This document shows, one piece after another, positions 8,218 through 15,985 of a stretch of DNA of 34,504 bases. The stretch is taken from contig QKAF01000064.1 of assembly GCA_003246455.1 (NCBI GenBank), forward strand, positions 1 through 34,504, read 5' to 3'. A program made the translations under genes and the position numbers. Source of the DNA: Bacteroidota bacterium (GTDB lineage: Bacteria > Bacteroidota > Ignavibacteria > SZUA-365). The notes under the pieces are model-generated. The model was not told the origin of the DNA, made no database searches, and worked only from the letters and a program-made list of their open reading frames with translations. Numbering within the stretch: the first letter of the stretch is position 1; every line of letters starts with the position of its first letter.

Positions 8218-10236
8218 ATGAAAAAACTCTCCGTACTGATTCCCGCCCTGTTTCTCCTCACGTTGATGCTGACCTCCGGCCTTCTGGCGCAGGAGGCCGC
8301 GAAATGGAGCGCGAAACCCGCTGCGGCCACAGTGAAAGCCGGCTCCACCGTAGACGTGAAGGTCACCGCCGCCGTCATCGACGGCTGGCATATTTATTCG
8401 ACGACCCCGCAGGAAGAGGGTCCCGTGCCGACCGAGATCGAATTCGCGGAGGACGCGCCGTTCTCACGCAGCGGAAAAATCAGGCAGCCGAAGCCCATCG
8501 TCAAGTTCGACGAGAATTTCGGCATCAATACGGAGTACTACGACAAGGACGTCACCTTTACCGTCACGGCGAAAGTCAAGGCCGGTGCGAAGGTCGGGAA
8601 GCAGAAAGTCGTGGTCGAGGTCTCGTTCATGGCGTGCAACGACCGCATGTGTCTGCCTCCCAAGACGGTGGAAGTGCCCTTCGACGTCACCATCGAAGCC
8701 GCGGATGAAACTGCCGCCGCGGCAGCGGATGATGCTGCGGGGACCGACCAGGAGACCGCAGCGGCCGCGGACGAAACCCCTGCCGGGGAAGAGATGGCTG
8801 CCGCGGATGATGCGGCGTCGGATGCGACTGCGGACGAGGAGTCCGAATCCCTCGGATACGGCGACGAACGTGATGTGGAAAAAGCCAAGGAGGAAGGACT
8901 CTGGGCGTACATCGGTCTCGCAATGTCCGTCGGCGCCCTCGCACTGCTGACGCCGTGCGTATTCCCGATGATTCCCATTACCGTCAGTTTCTTCACGAAA
9001 CGGGAAGCCGCGACGCGTTTTCAGTCCGTTCGTGACGCCCTTATCTATTCGTTCGGCATCATCTTCACGTTTACGGGTCTGGGGATATTACTGGCGCTCA
9101 TATTCGGGGCGTCAGGGATAAATCAGTTCGCGGCGAACCCGTGGATGAACATTCTGATCGCCCTCATTTTCATCATTTTTGCCCTGAACCTGTTCGGTTT
9201 GTTCGAAATCGTCGTCCCGTCGGGGATTCTCACCAAACTCACCATCGCTTCGGGCAGCGGGCAGGGCATCGCGAGCCTTCTGCTCATGGGTCTCACGTTC
9301 ACCCTGACAAGCTTCACCTGCACCGTGCCGTTCGTCGGAACCGTTATGGTCGCCGCGGCGAAAGGCGAGATCTGGTGGTCGATCGTGGGCATGCTGGCCT
9401 TTTCGTCGGTTTTCGCCCTCCCGTTTTTCCTGCTTGCACTCTTCCCGTCGTGGCTGAAATCCATGCCGAAAAGCGGCGGATGGCTGAACTCTGTGAAGGT
9501 CGTGATGGGTTTCCTCGAGTTCGCCGCGGCAATGAAGTTCATGTCCAACGTCGACCTGATCTGGGGGCTCGGAATCCTGAGCCGCGACCTCTTCCTGAGC
9601 TTCTGGGTTGGAATCGGCGTGCTAATCACCACCTATCTGCTCGGCAAGTTTCAGCTTCCGCATGACAGCAAGCTCGAGAAAGTCGGGGTTTTCCGCATGG
9701 TGTGGTCGGTATTCTTCCTCGGGATCTCCATTTACATTTTCACGGGGCTGAACGACAAACCGCTCGGGGAACTCGACGCGTTCCTGCCGCCGATGAATTA
9801 TTCCGAAACCATCAATGCAGCCTCCCTCGGCGATACCGGTATCATGGGCGGTGAGAAATCCGAGGAAGCGGTATGGCACTCGGACTACGCGCAGGCGCTG
9901 AAAATCGCCCAGGCGGAATCGAAACCCATTTTCATTGATTTTACCGGGTTCGCCTGCACCAACTGCCGGTGGATGGAAGCGAATATATTTCCGAGGAAGG
10001 ACGTTCAGTCCCTGTTCAGCGATTTCGTGCTCGTGCGTCTCTATACCGACGGACAGGGGGAAGTGTACGACCGGAACCGCGAATTTCAGGAGTCGCGCTT
10101 CGGGACCGTCGCTCTGCCGCTCTATGTGACCATGTCGCCCGAGGACGTGAAGCTCTCGACCTTCCCGGGTCTCACCCGCAAACCGGAAGAGTTCGTTCGT
10201 TTCCTCAAGGACGGTCTGAACAAGCCCGGCGCCTGA
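8218..10236 (+). CDS. dsbD: Thiol:disulfide interchange protein DsbD
   Basis: The protein has 672 residues when started at ATG 8218, which begins the signal peptide MKKLSVLIPALFLLTLML. It carries electrons from cytoplasmic thioredoxin to periplasmic substrates. Three modules are visible. The N-terminal periplasmic domain has Cys140 and Cys145 in MACNDRMCLPP. The multi-helix membrane domain has Cys247 (LLTPCVFPMIP) and Cys368 (TSFTCTVPFVG). The C-terminal thioredoxin-like domain has the Cys580-Cys583 pair (GFACTNCRWME). All six redox cysteines of the family are therefore present. An unusual Ala/Asp/Glu-rich low-complexity linker spans about residues 161-225 between the first domain and the membrane part. 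A strong hairpin at 10265-10291 closes the unit. No clear ribosome binding site precedes the start. Confidence 0.95.
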   Translation: MKKLSVLIPALFLLTLMLTSGLLAQEAAKWSAKPAAATVKAGSTVDVKVTAAVIDGWHIYSTTPQEEGPVPTEIEFAEDAPFSRSGKIRQPKPIVKFDENFGINTEYYDKDVTFTVTAKVKAGAKVGKQKVVVEVSFMACNDRMCLPPKTVEVPFDVTIEAADETAAAAADDAAGTDQETAAAADETPAGEEMAAADDAASDATADEESESLGYGDERDVEKAKEEGLWAYIGLAMSVGALALLTPCVFPMIPITVSFFTKREAATRFQSVRDALIYSFGIIFTFTGLGILLALIFGASGINQFAANPWMNILIALIFIIFALNLFGLFEIVVPSGILTKLTIASGSGQGIASLLLMGLTFTLTSFTCTVPFVGTVMVAAAKGEIWWSIVGMLAFSSVFALPFFLLALFPSWLKSMPKSGGWLNSVKVVMGFLEFAAAMKFMSNVDLIWGLGILSRDLFLSFWVGIGVLITTYLLGKFQLPHDSKLEKVGVFRMVWSVFFLGISIYIFTGLNDKPLGELDAFLPPMNYSETINAASLGDTGIMGGEKSEEAVWHSDYAQALKIAQAESKPIFIDFTGFACTNCRWMEANIFPRKDVQSLFSDFVLVRLYTDGQGEVYDRNREFQESRFGTVALPLYVTMSPEDVKLSTFPGLTRKPEEFVRFLKDGLNKPGA

Positions 10237-10264
10237 GAGCGTCGCACAGCGTTTGAATGGTGAA

Positions 10265-10291
10265 AAGGGAGCTGCCACGCGCAGCTCCCTT
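10265..10291 (+). terminator. Hairpin terminator after dsbD
   Basis: A perfect 11-bp stem (AAGGGAGCTGC at 10265-10275 paired with 10281-10291) with a 5-base loop lies 29 bases after the dsbD stop. The downstream arm ends in TT with no further T tract, so it may need Rho or act mainly as a 3'-end stabiliser. Confidence 0.6.
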
Positions 10292-10361
10292 CGCATTCAG
10301 GGGCTTCCCTCGCTATTCTCCCCGATCTTTCGTATTATTCTGGACCATGCCAAAATGGCCG

Positions 10362-10385
10362 TCCCGATTCTGAATCGGGAATTTT
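10362..10385 (+). promoter_or_regulatory. 19-base perfect palindrome followed by ATTTT in the fni leader
   Basis: TCCCGATTC at 10362-10370 and its exact complement GAATCGGGA at 10372-10380 flank one base, with ATTTT right after. The fni ATG at 10411 is 30 bases downstream. As RNA it folds into a 7-bp stem with a 5-base loop before a short U run, which is attenuator-like. As DNA it could be the operator of a dimeric regulator. The symmetry is seen; the function is inferred. Confidence 0.4.
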
Positions 10386-10410
10386 CGTGGCATTCAGGAA
10401 CCGCGAACCC

Positions 10411-11454
10411 ATGTCGAACACCCCATCCCGGAAGAAGGACCACGTCGATCTCTGCGTAAACGAGAACGTCTCGTTTCGCAGGAAGACCAATGGTCTCGAG
10501 GACTGGGAGTTCGTCCATAATGCGCTACCGGAACTGAACACCGAGGATATCGATTCCTCCACGGACTTCCTCGGTCACCGTCTCTCATTTCCGCTGCTGG
10601 TCACCGGCATGACCGGCGGCTATGCCGACGCCGAGCGCATCAACGGCGCGCTTGCAGAAGCCTGCCAGGATCTGCGTATCGGCATCGGGGCGGGGAGCAT
10701 GCGGCAGGCGCTGGAGAACGACTCTTTCCACGAATCCTATCGCATTCTCCGCCGCAACGGGCCTGATATCCCCATTCTCGCCAACATCGGGGCTGTCGAG
10801 GTCGCGGCCATGCGCGATGCGCGTCCCGCGCAGTATCTGATCGATCTTCTTGAAGCGGACGCACTGGTCGTCCACAGCAATCCGTTGCAGGAATTCCTGC
10901 AGCCGGAAGGTGAGCCCCGTTTCCGCGGTGTCCTCACGGGCCTCGAAATGCTCGTCCGTGAGCTCGATGTTCCCGTCATTCTCAAGGAAGTCGGCGCGGG
11001 CATCTCCCGAGAAGCCGCGATGCGGGCCCATGAGGTGGGCGTACGGTGGATCGACGTCGCGGGAGCGGGGGGAACGAGCTGGGCCGGCGTGGAAATCCTT
11101 CGCCGCCGCGACGGATGCGAAGTCTCCCCGCAGTTCTGGGATTGGGGGATCCCGACCGCGCGCGCACTGGAGGAGCTGCGCATCAACCGTCCGGAAGATC
11201 TCCGGCTGATTGCCTCCGGCGGGATCACCGACGGGGTGATGATCGCAAAGTGCCTCGGATTGGGCGCGGAAATCGCCGGCGCGGCGCGCCCGCTGCTCAC
11301 GGCCTATTTCCAGGGCGGGATCGACAGCCTTCACAATCGTCTCTGCGGATGGAAGCGGGATCTGCTCGGCGTCATGTTCCTGACCGGGTCCGCGAATATC
11401 GCGCAGCTGAAACGTAAACCGATACTCAATGCGAGAGAGGAGCGCACGCGCTAG
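10411..11454 (+). CDS. fni: Type 2 isopentenyl-diphosphate delta-isomerase
   Basis: This FMN-dependent enzyme interconverts isopentenyl and dimethylallyl diphosphate. The 347-residue protein begins MSNTPSRKKDHVDLCVN at ATG 10411; a GTG at 10387 in the same frame would add 8 residues and is less likely. Family features: the KKDHVDLC opening, LLVTGMTGGY, IGIGAGSMRQAL, ILANIGAVE, the Gln/Glu-rich NPLQEFLQPEGEP loop, VILKEVGAGIS, DVAGAGGTSW and ASGGI(T)DG at the FMN phosphate site. Length matches the family (about 340-350). A prenyl diphosphate synthase follows 45 bases later, so precursor isomerisation and chain elongation are coupled genetically. IspH, the last enzyme of the MEP pathway, is also encoded in the window. 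A palindrome precedes the start. Confidence 0.93.
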   Translation: MSNTPSRKKDHVDLCVNENVSFRRKTNGLEDWEFVHNALPELNTEDIDSSTDFLGHRLSFPLLVTGMTGGYADAERINGALAEACQDLRIGIGAGSMRQALENDSFHESYRILRRNGPDIPILANIGAVEVAAMRDARPAQYLIDLLEADALVVHSNPLQEFLQPEGEPRFRGVLTGLEMLVRELDVPVILKEVGAGISREAAMRAHEVGVRWIDVAGAGGTSWAGVEILRRRDGCEVSPQFWDWGIPTARALEELRINRPEDLRLIASGGITDGVMIAKCLGLGAEIAGAARPLLTAYFQGGIDSLHNRLCGWKRDLLGVMFLTGSANIAQLKRKPILNAREERTR

Positions 11455-11499
11455 CGCTGCGGCCCCCGATCGGAAGTCTCAAACTCAACCGACTGATTC

Positions 11500-12480
11500 A
11501 TGCACCGATTCTACGACCGTTACGACACCTATCGCAGCCTCATCGACGCAAGACTCGCCACCGTGATCGACCGCGGCGAACCCGTGAGCATGTATGATCC
11601 TGCACGGTATGTCCTGAGCGGCGGCGGGAAACGCATCCGGCCCGTTCTCGTGATGCTTGCCTGCGAGGCGGTGGGCGGAGATCCGCGCGATGCGGTGGAA
11701 GCCGGCGTCGCGGTGGAAATCCTCCACAACTTCACCCTCGTGCATGACGACATCATGGACCGTGCCGACACGCGCCGCGGACGTGAAACCGTGCACCGGA
11801 AATGGGACGAAAACATCGCGATTCTCGTCGGTGACGAGCTGATGGGCATCGCCTACAAGACCCTCCTCAACACCGAAAAAGGGGACGTCCGCGCGCTGAC
11901 GCGGGTGTTCACCGATGGCGTCATCGAGGTCTGCGAGGGCCAGAGCTACGACAAGGAATTCGAGCTGCTGCCGACCGTGAGTGAAGAAGACTACATGATG
12001 ATGATCAGCAAGAAAACCGGGTGGCTGGTCGCGATATCCGCCGAACTGGGGGCGATCATCGGCGGAGCGGACGCCGGACGCCGGGCCGCGCTGAACGAAT
12101 ATGCCCGCTGCGTCGGACGCGCGTTCCAGGTGCAGGACGATCTGCTCGATGTCGTGGCGGATAAGGACGCCTTCGGGAAGCCGATCGGAGGAGATATCAT
12201 CGAAGGAAAGAAAACCTACCTGCTGGTCAAGGCGCTCAACCGTGCGACAGGCGACGACCTGGCGCTGCTGCAGGAGGTTGCGACCCGTGTCGCGCCGCAT
12301 GACGGACTCGTCGAGCGCGTGACCGAAATCTACCGGCGGTACGGCGTGCTCGACATCGCGCGGGAGAAGATCGAAGAGGATACGGAAGCCGCGATCCGCG
12401 CGCTCGACGCGCTCGAGGATACCGACGGCCGTCAGATGCTCATCTGGCTCGCACAGATGCTTCTCGAACGCAAACACTGA
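11500..12480 (+). CDS. Polyprenyl diphosphate synthase, probably short chain (C15-C20)
   Basis: This 326-residue all-helical prenyltransferase condenses IPP with allylic diphosphates. The first Asp-rich motif DDIMD (Asp83-Asp87, in HNFTLVHDDIMDRADTRRG) and the second, QDDLLD near residue 210, are intact, as is GGGKRIRP at 41-48. The residue five positions before the first Asp motif is Phe78; a bulky aromatic at this place limits chain length in related enzymes, whereas octaprenyl-type enzymes usually have Ala. A C20 or C15 product is therefore inferred, possibly for carotenoids or as a primer for quinones. Its stop is only 5 bases before ptsH, indicating one transcript. Chain length cannot be settled without an assay. 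Confidence 0.9.
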   Translation: MHRFYDRYDTYRSLIDARLATVIDRGEPVSMYDPARYVLSGGGKRIRPVLVMLACEAVGGDPRDAVEAGVAVEILHNFTLVHDDIMDRADTRRGRETVHRKWDENIAILVGDELMGIAYKTLLNTEKGDVRALTRVFTDGVIEVCEGQSYDKEFELLPTVSEEDYMMMISKKTGWLVAISAELGAIIGGADAGRRAALNEYARCVGRAFQVQDDLLDVVADKDAFGKPIGGDIIEGKKTYLLVKALNRATGDDLALLQEVATRVAPHDGLVERVTEIYRRYGVLDIAREKIEEDTEAAIRALDALEDTDGRQMLIWLAQMLLERKH

Positions 12481-12485
12481 GACAT

Positions 12486-12752
12486 ATGATCGAACGCACC
12501 GTTACAATAAAGAACCGATCCGGTCTGCATACGCGCCCCGCGGCGACGCTGGTGAAGACCGCCGCGCGCTTCGAATCGGAGTTCTACATCAAGAAAGACA
12601 GCTTCGAGATAAACGGCAAGAGCATCATCGGCGTGATGACGCTCGCCGCCGAACAGGGCTCGACCCTGCAGCTGAGTTTCTCCGGTGCGGATGAAACCGA
12701 GATGGCGGACGCGGTGACGCAGCTCTTCGATGAAGGTTTCGGCGAACTCTAA
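12486..12752 (+). CDS. ptsH: Phosphocarrier protein HPr
   Basis: This 88-residue HPr has the phosphorylated His15 in SGLHTRPAA, which receives phosphate from enzyme I. The regulatory Ser46 in INGKSIIGVMTLA is also present, the site used by HPr kinase/phosphorylase in many bacteria. Both positions match the canonical numbering exactly. The length is standard. It sits 5 bases after the prenyl synthase and just before enzyme I. No EIIA, EIIB or EIIC gene is in the window, so it may serve a regulatory relay or permeases elsewhere. Presence of Ser46 suggests, but does not show, that an HPr kinase exists in this genome. Confidence 0.95.
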   Translation: MIERTVTIKNRSGLHTRPAATLVKTAARFESEFYIKKDSFEINGKSIIGVMTLAAEQGSTLQLSFSGADETEMADAVTQLFDEGFGEL

Positions 12753-12780
12753 CAATTTTCCGGACAGCCAGGGATACCTC

Positions 12781-14607
12781 GTGGATAACGGGAAACAGGA
12801 ACGGATTTACAAAGGACTCCCCGCATCAGGCGGGATTGCCATCGGTCCCGCGTACGTATACGAGAGGGAAGAGGTCTATGTCGTCGAGCGCATCCTCTCG
12901 CCGGAAGAAGTGGAAGTGGAAATCCAGCTGCTCGACGATGCCATGGAGCGCGCCCGCGCCGAACTGGGAAAAATCGTCTCCTTCGCCCACGAAAAACTCA
13001 ACCAGGACGCCGCGGCGATTTTCGAAAGTCAGCTCCTGATGCTCGACGATCCGGAGATGCACAAAGCGCTCAACAAGCGCCTCCGGGACGAATGCAAGAA
13101 TGCGGATTTCCTGATTCATGACGAACTGGAGAAATTCCGGGTTCTGTTCGGGGAAGCGAAAGACGAACTGCTTCGCGACCGCATGGCGGACCTCGACGAA
13201 GTGGGGCAGCGCATCATGCGCAACCTTCAGAAAAAGCGCCTTCATTCGACCGTCGAGGGTGAACACGTCATCATCGCCGAGCAGCTCACGCCGTCGGACA
13301 CGCTGCTCTTCAGCAGGAACGACGTTCTCGCATACGCGACCGATGTCGGCGGCATCACCTCGCATGCGGCGATTTTGTCCCGCTCCCTGAAAATCCCGGC
13401 CGTCACGGCGCTGCACGGCGCTTCCCGCGAGATCGCGACCGGAGACCTGGTGATTCTCGACGGTCAGCACGGCCTGCTGATCGTCAATCCCACCGAGGAG
13501 CATCAGGCGGAGTACGCGCGAAAGATCGAACGCATCATCCGGCTCGAAACCGAACTCGCCGACCTTGTGGATCTTCCCTGCGAGACTTCGGACGGACACA
13601 AGGTCGAGCTGTCCGCGAACGCCGAATTCGTCAACGAGCTCGAATTCATCATCACGCAGGGTTCCAAGGGCATCGGGCTTTACCGCACCGAGCATCTCTA
13701 CATCGCCAAGGGGGAATTCCCCTCCGAGCAGGAACAGTACATCGAATACAGTGAAATCGCGCACTCGATGTACCCGCAGCCCGTTATTTTCCGCACCTTC
13801 GATATCGGCGGAGACAAGCTGCTCGAGCGCGGCATTTCAGAACTGAATCCGTTTCTCGGGTGGCGCGGCATTCGGATGATGCTGGACAAGACCGATATTT
13901 TCCGGCATCAGCTTCGCGCAATTCTCCGCGCTTCGTCGATGAAAAACATCAAGATCATGTTCCCCATGATTTCAGGAGTCGCGGAACTCCGTGAAGTGCT
14001 CGCGGTGCTCGAAGAAGTCAAGGCGGAACTGACGGAGGAACTGGTCCCCTTCGATGAGCACATGGAAGTCGGGCTGATGATCGAGGTTCCCTCCGCAGTG
14101 TTCGTCGCGGATGAACTCGCAAAGATGGTGGATTTTTTCAGCATCGGAACGAATGACCTTGTGCAGTACCTGATGGCCGTGGACCGGAACAACGAACTGA
14201 TCGCGGACCTGTACCAGGAATTCCACCCGGCCGTGATACGCGCGGTGAAGAGCATCATCGACACGGGGCACGCCAACGGCATCTGGGTCGGCATGTGCGG
14301 CGAACTCGCGGGCAACCCGCTGGCCACCGTCATGCTCCTTGGCCTCGGGCTGGATGAATTTTCCATGGTGCCGTCCGTCATCCCCGAAGTGAAGAAAATC
14401 ATCCGGTCCACGACGTTCGAGGACGCCAGAACCGTTGCCGCGAACGTGCTGCGCCTGCCGCTCGCAACTGACGTGCGCGCGTATCTCGACACGCACATGC
14501 GGGCCCACTACCCGCACCTCCGGGAAACCCTGCGGAACGGCGTGAACAGTGAAAACGGAACGCATCGAAATCACGAGGATAACGGAGATCAGCATGCGAC
14601 CCTCTGA
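12781..14607 (+). CDS. ptsI: PTS enzyme I (phosphoenolpyruvate-protein phosphotransferase)
   Basis: This enzyme takes phosphate from phosphoenolpyruvate and passes it to HPr. The GTG at 12781 gives 608 residues beginning VDNGKQERIYKGLPASGGIAIGPAYV, close to the usual family start. An in-frame ATG at 12730 would give 625 residues but overlaps ptsH by 23 bases with no ribosome site. Key parts: the N-terminal HPr-binding helical region, the phospho-histidine loop GGITSHAAILSRS (His195), the PEP-binding barrel with RTEHLYI and FRTFDIGGDK, and the C-terminal MCGELAGNP with its conserved Cys. No GAF domain is fused, so this is the sugar-type EI rather than PtsP. The 3' end overlaps pgi by 14 bases. 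Confidence 0.95.
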   Translation: MDNGKQERIYKGLPASGGIAIGPAYVYEREEVYVVERILSPEEVEVEIQLLDDAMERARAELGKIVSFAHEKLNQDAAAIFESQLLMLDDPEMHKALNKRLRDECKNADFLIHDELEKFRVLFGEAKDELLRDRMADLDEVGQRIMRNLQKKRLHSTVEGEHVIIAEQLTPSDTLLFSRNDVLAYATDVGGITSHAAILSRSLKIPAVTALHGASREIATGDLVILDGQHGLLIVNPTEEHQAEYARKIERIIRLETELADLVDLPCETSDGHKVELSANAEFVNELEFIITQGSKGIGLYRTEHLYIAKGEFPSEQEQYIEYSEIAHSMYPQPVIFRTFDIGGDKLLERGISELNPFLGWRGIRMMLDKTDIFRHQLRAILRASSMKNIKIMFPMISGVAELREVLAVLEEVKAELTEELVPFDEHMEVGLMIEVPSAVFVADELAKMVDFFSIGTNDLVQYLMAVDRNNELIADLYQEFHPAVIRAVKSIIDTGHANGIWVGMCGELAGNPLATVMLLGLGLDEFSMVPSVIPEVKKIIRSTTFEDARTVAANVLRLPLATDVRAYLDTHMRAHYPHLRETLRNGVNSENGTHRNHEDNGDQHATL

Positions 14608-15955
14608 CGCACGTATCCGTGTCGACTATGCGCATACACTCGATTTCATCGATGCCGCGGCTATGGACGCGGCGGCGAGCCGCATCCGCGCCGCACAGGA
14701 CCTGCTCGCTTCGCGCAGCGGCGCCGGGGCCGATTTTCTCGGCTGGGTGGATCTCCCCGTTCGCGCACGGCAGGAAATCGCACCCGTGCTCGATGCCGCG
14801 GAGCGGATCAGGACCGAAGCCGATGTTCTGATCGTCGTGGGCATCGGCGGTTCCTACCTGGGCGCCCGCGCGGTCATCGAAGCGCTGCGATCGCCCTTCG
14901 CCGCGGACGGTCCCACCGTCGTCTTCGCCGGCCAGCACATCGACGGCGGATACCTTCGGTCGCTCATGGATGCATGCGCGGACCGTCGGGTCTGCGTCAA
15001 CGTGATATCAAAATCTGGTACCACCACGGAGCCCGCGCTCGCCTTTCGCGTGCTGCGGCAGTGGCTCGAACAGCGGTACGGGAAGCGCGAAGCGTCCCGC
15101 CGGATCTTCGCCACCACCGACGCGAAGCATGGGGCGCTCCGCCGTGTCGCGGACGAGGAGGGGTACACGACCTTCGTCATTCCTGACGATGTCGGCGGCC
15201 GGTTTTCCGTCATGACGCCGGTCGGTCTGCTGCCGATCGCTGCCGCCGGTCTCGATGTTGCGGCGATGCTCGACGGCGCAATCGCGATGCGGGATACCGC
15301 GGGGAGTACGGATCCGGATCGCAACCCGGTTCTCCGCTACGCGATGCTGCGGGATGCGCTGTATCGGCAGGGGAAGCAGATCGAAGTGCTCGCGTCGTTT
15401 CATCCGGAACTGAGTTTCGTCACGGAATGGTGGAAGCAGTTGTTCGGAGAAAGCGAAGGGAAGGACGGCAAGGGAATTTTCCCCGCGGCGGTGACCAACA
15501 CGACCGATCTGCATTCGATGGGACAGTATATTCAGGACGGCGAACGCCGGCTTTTCGAAACCTTCCTTTTCGCCGAGGAGAGCGGTGACGATATCGCCGT
15601 TCCCGAAGCTGCGGACGATACCGACGGGCTGAACTACCTGGCCGGCAGCAGTTTCGCGCAGGTGAACGCGGAGGCCCTTCGCGGGACATCGCTTGCGCAT
15701 CTCGACGGGGGCGTCCCCAACGCAACCATCCTTCTGCCCCGTATCAGCGCCGCATCGATCGGCGCCCTGATGTATTTCTTCGAAACCACGGTCGCGCTGT
15801 GCGGGTACGCGATAGGCGTCAATCCTTTCGACCAGCCCGGCGTCGAAGCGTACAAGCGGAATATGTTCGCCCTGCTGGGGAAACCCGGCAACGAAACCCG
15901 ACGCTCGGAGCTCCTCGCGCAGTTATCCCGCAGCGGTGACGCGATCTCCGGCTGA
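14594..15955 (+). CDS. pgi: Glucose-6-phosphate isomerase
   Basis: The protein is about 453 residues and interconverts glucose 6-phosphate and fructose 6-phosphate. ATG at 14594 is chosen because GGAG lies 8 bases upstream; a GTG at 14549 would add 15 residues inside the ptsI coding end. Recognisable blocks: VVGIGGSYLGARA, VISKSGTTTEPALAF (SIS phosphate loop), IPDDVGGRFSVMTPVGLLP (the classic PGI signature), SFHPELSFVTEWWKQLFGESEGKDGKG and NPFDQPGVEAYK. The length fits the short bacterial PGI class. The upstream overlap with ptsI implies translational coupling. A second, unrelated-subfamily hexose-phosphate isomerase follows 30 bases downstream. Confidence 0.94.
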   Translation: MRPSDARIRVDYAHTLDFIDAAAMDAAASRIRAAQDLLASRSGAGADFLGWVDLPVRARQEIAPVLDAAERIRTEADVLIVVGIGGSYLGARAVIEALRSPFAADGPTVVFAGQHIDGGYLRSLMDACADRRVCVNVISKSGTTTEPALAFRVLRQWLEQRYGKREASRRIFATTDAKHGALRRVADEEGYTTFVIPDDVGGRFSVMTPVGLLPIAAAGLDVAAMLDGAIAMRDTAGSTDPDRNPVLRYAMLRDALYRQGKQIEVLASFHPELSFVTEWWKQLFGESEGKDGKGIFPAAVTNTTDLHSMGQYIQDGERRLFETFLFAEESGDDIAVPEAADDTDGLNYLAGSSFAQVNAEALRGTSLAHLDGGVPNATILLPRISAASIGALMYFFETTVALCGYAIGVNPFDQPGVEAYKRNMFALLGKPGNETRRSELLAQLSRSGDAISG

Positions 15956-15985
15956 CCGTTTTTCTTCCCACACTACAGGACAACA

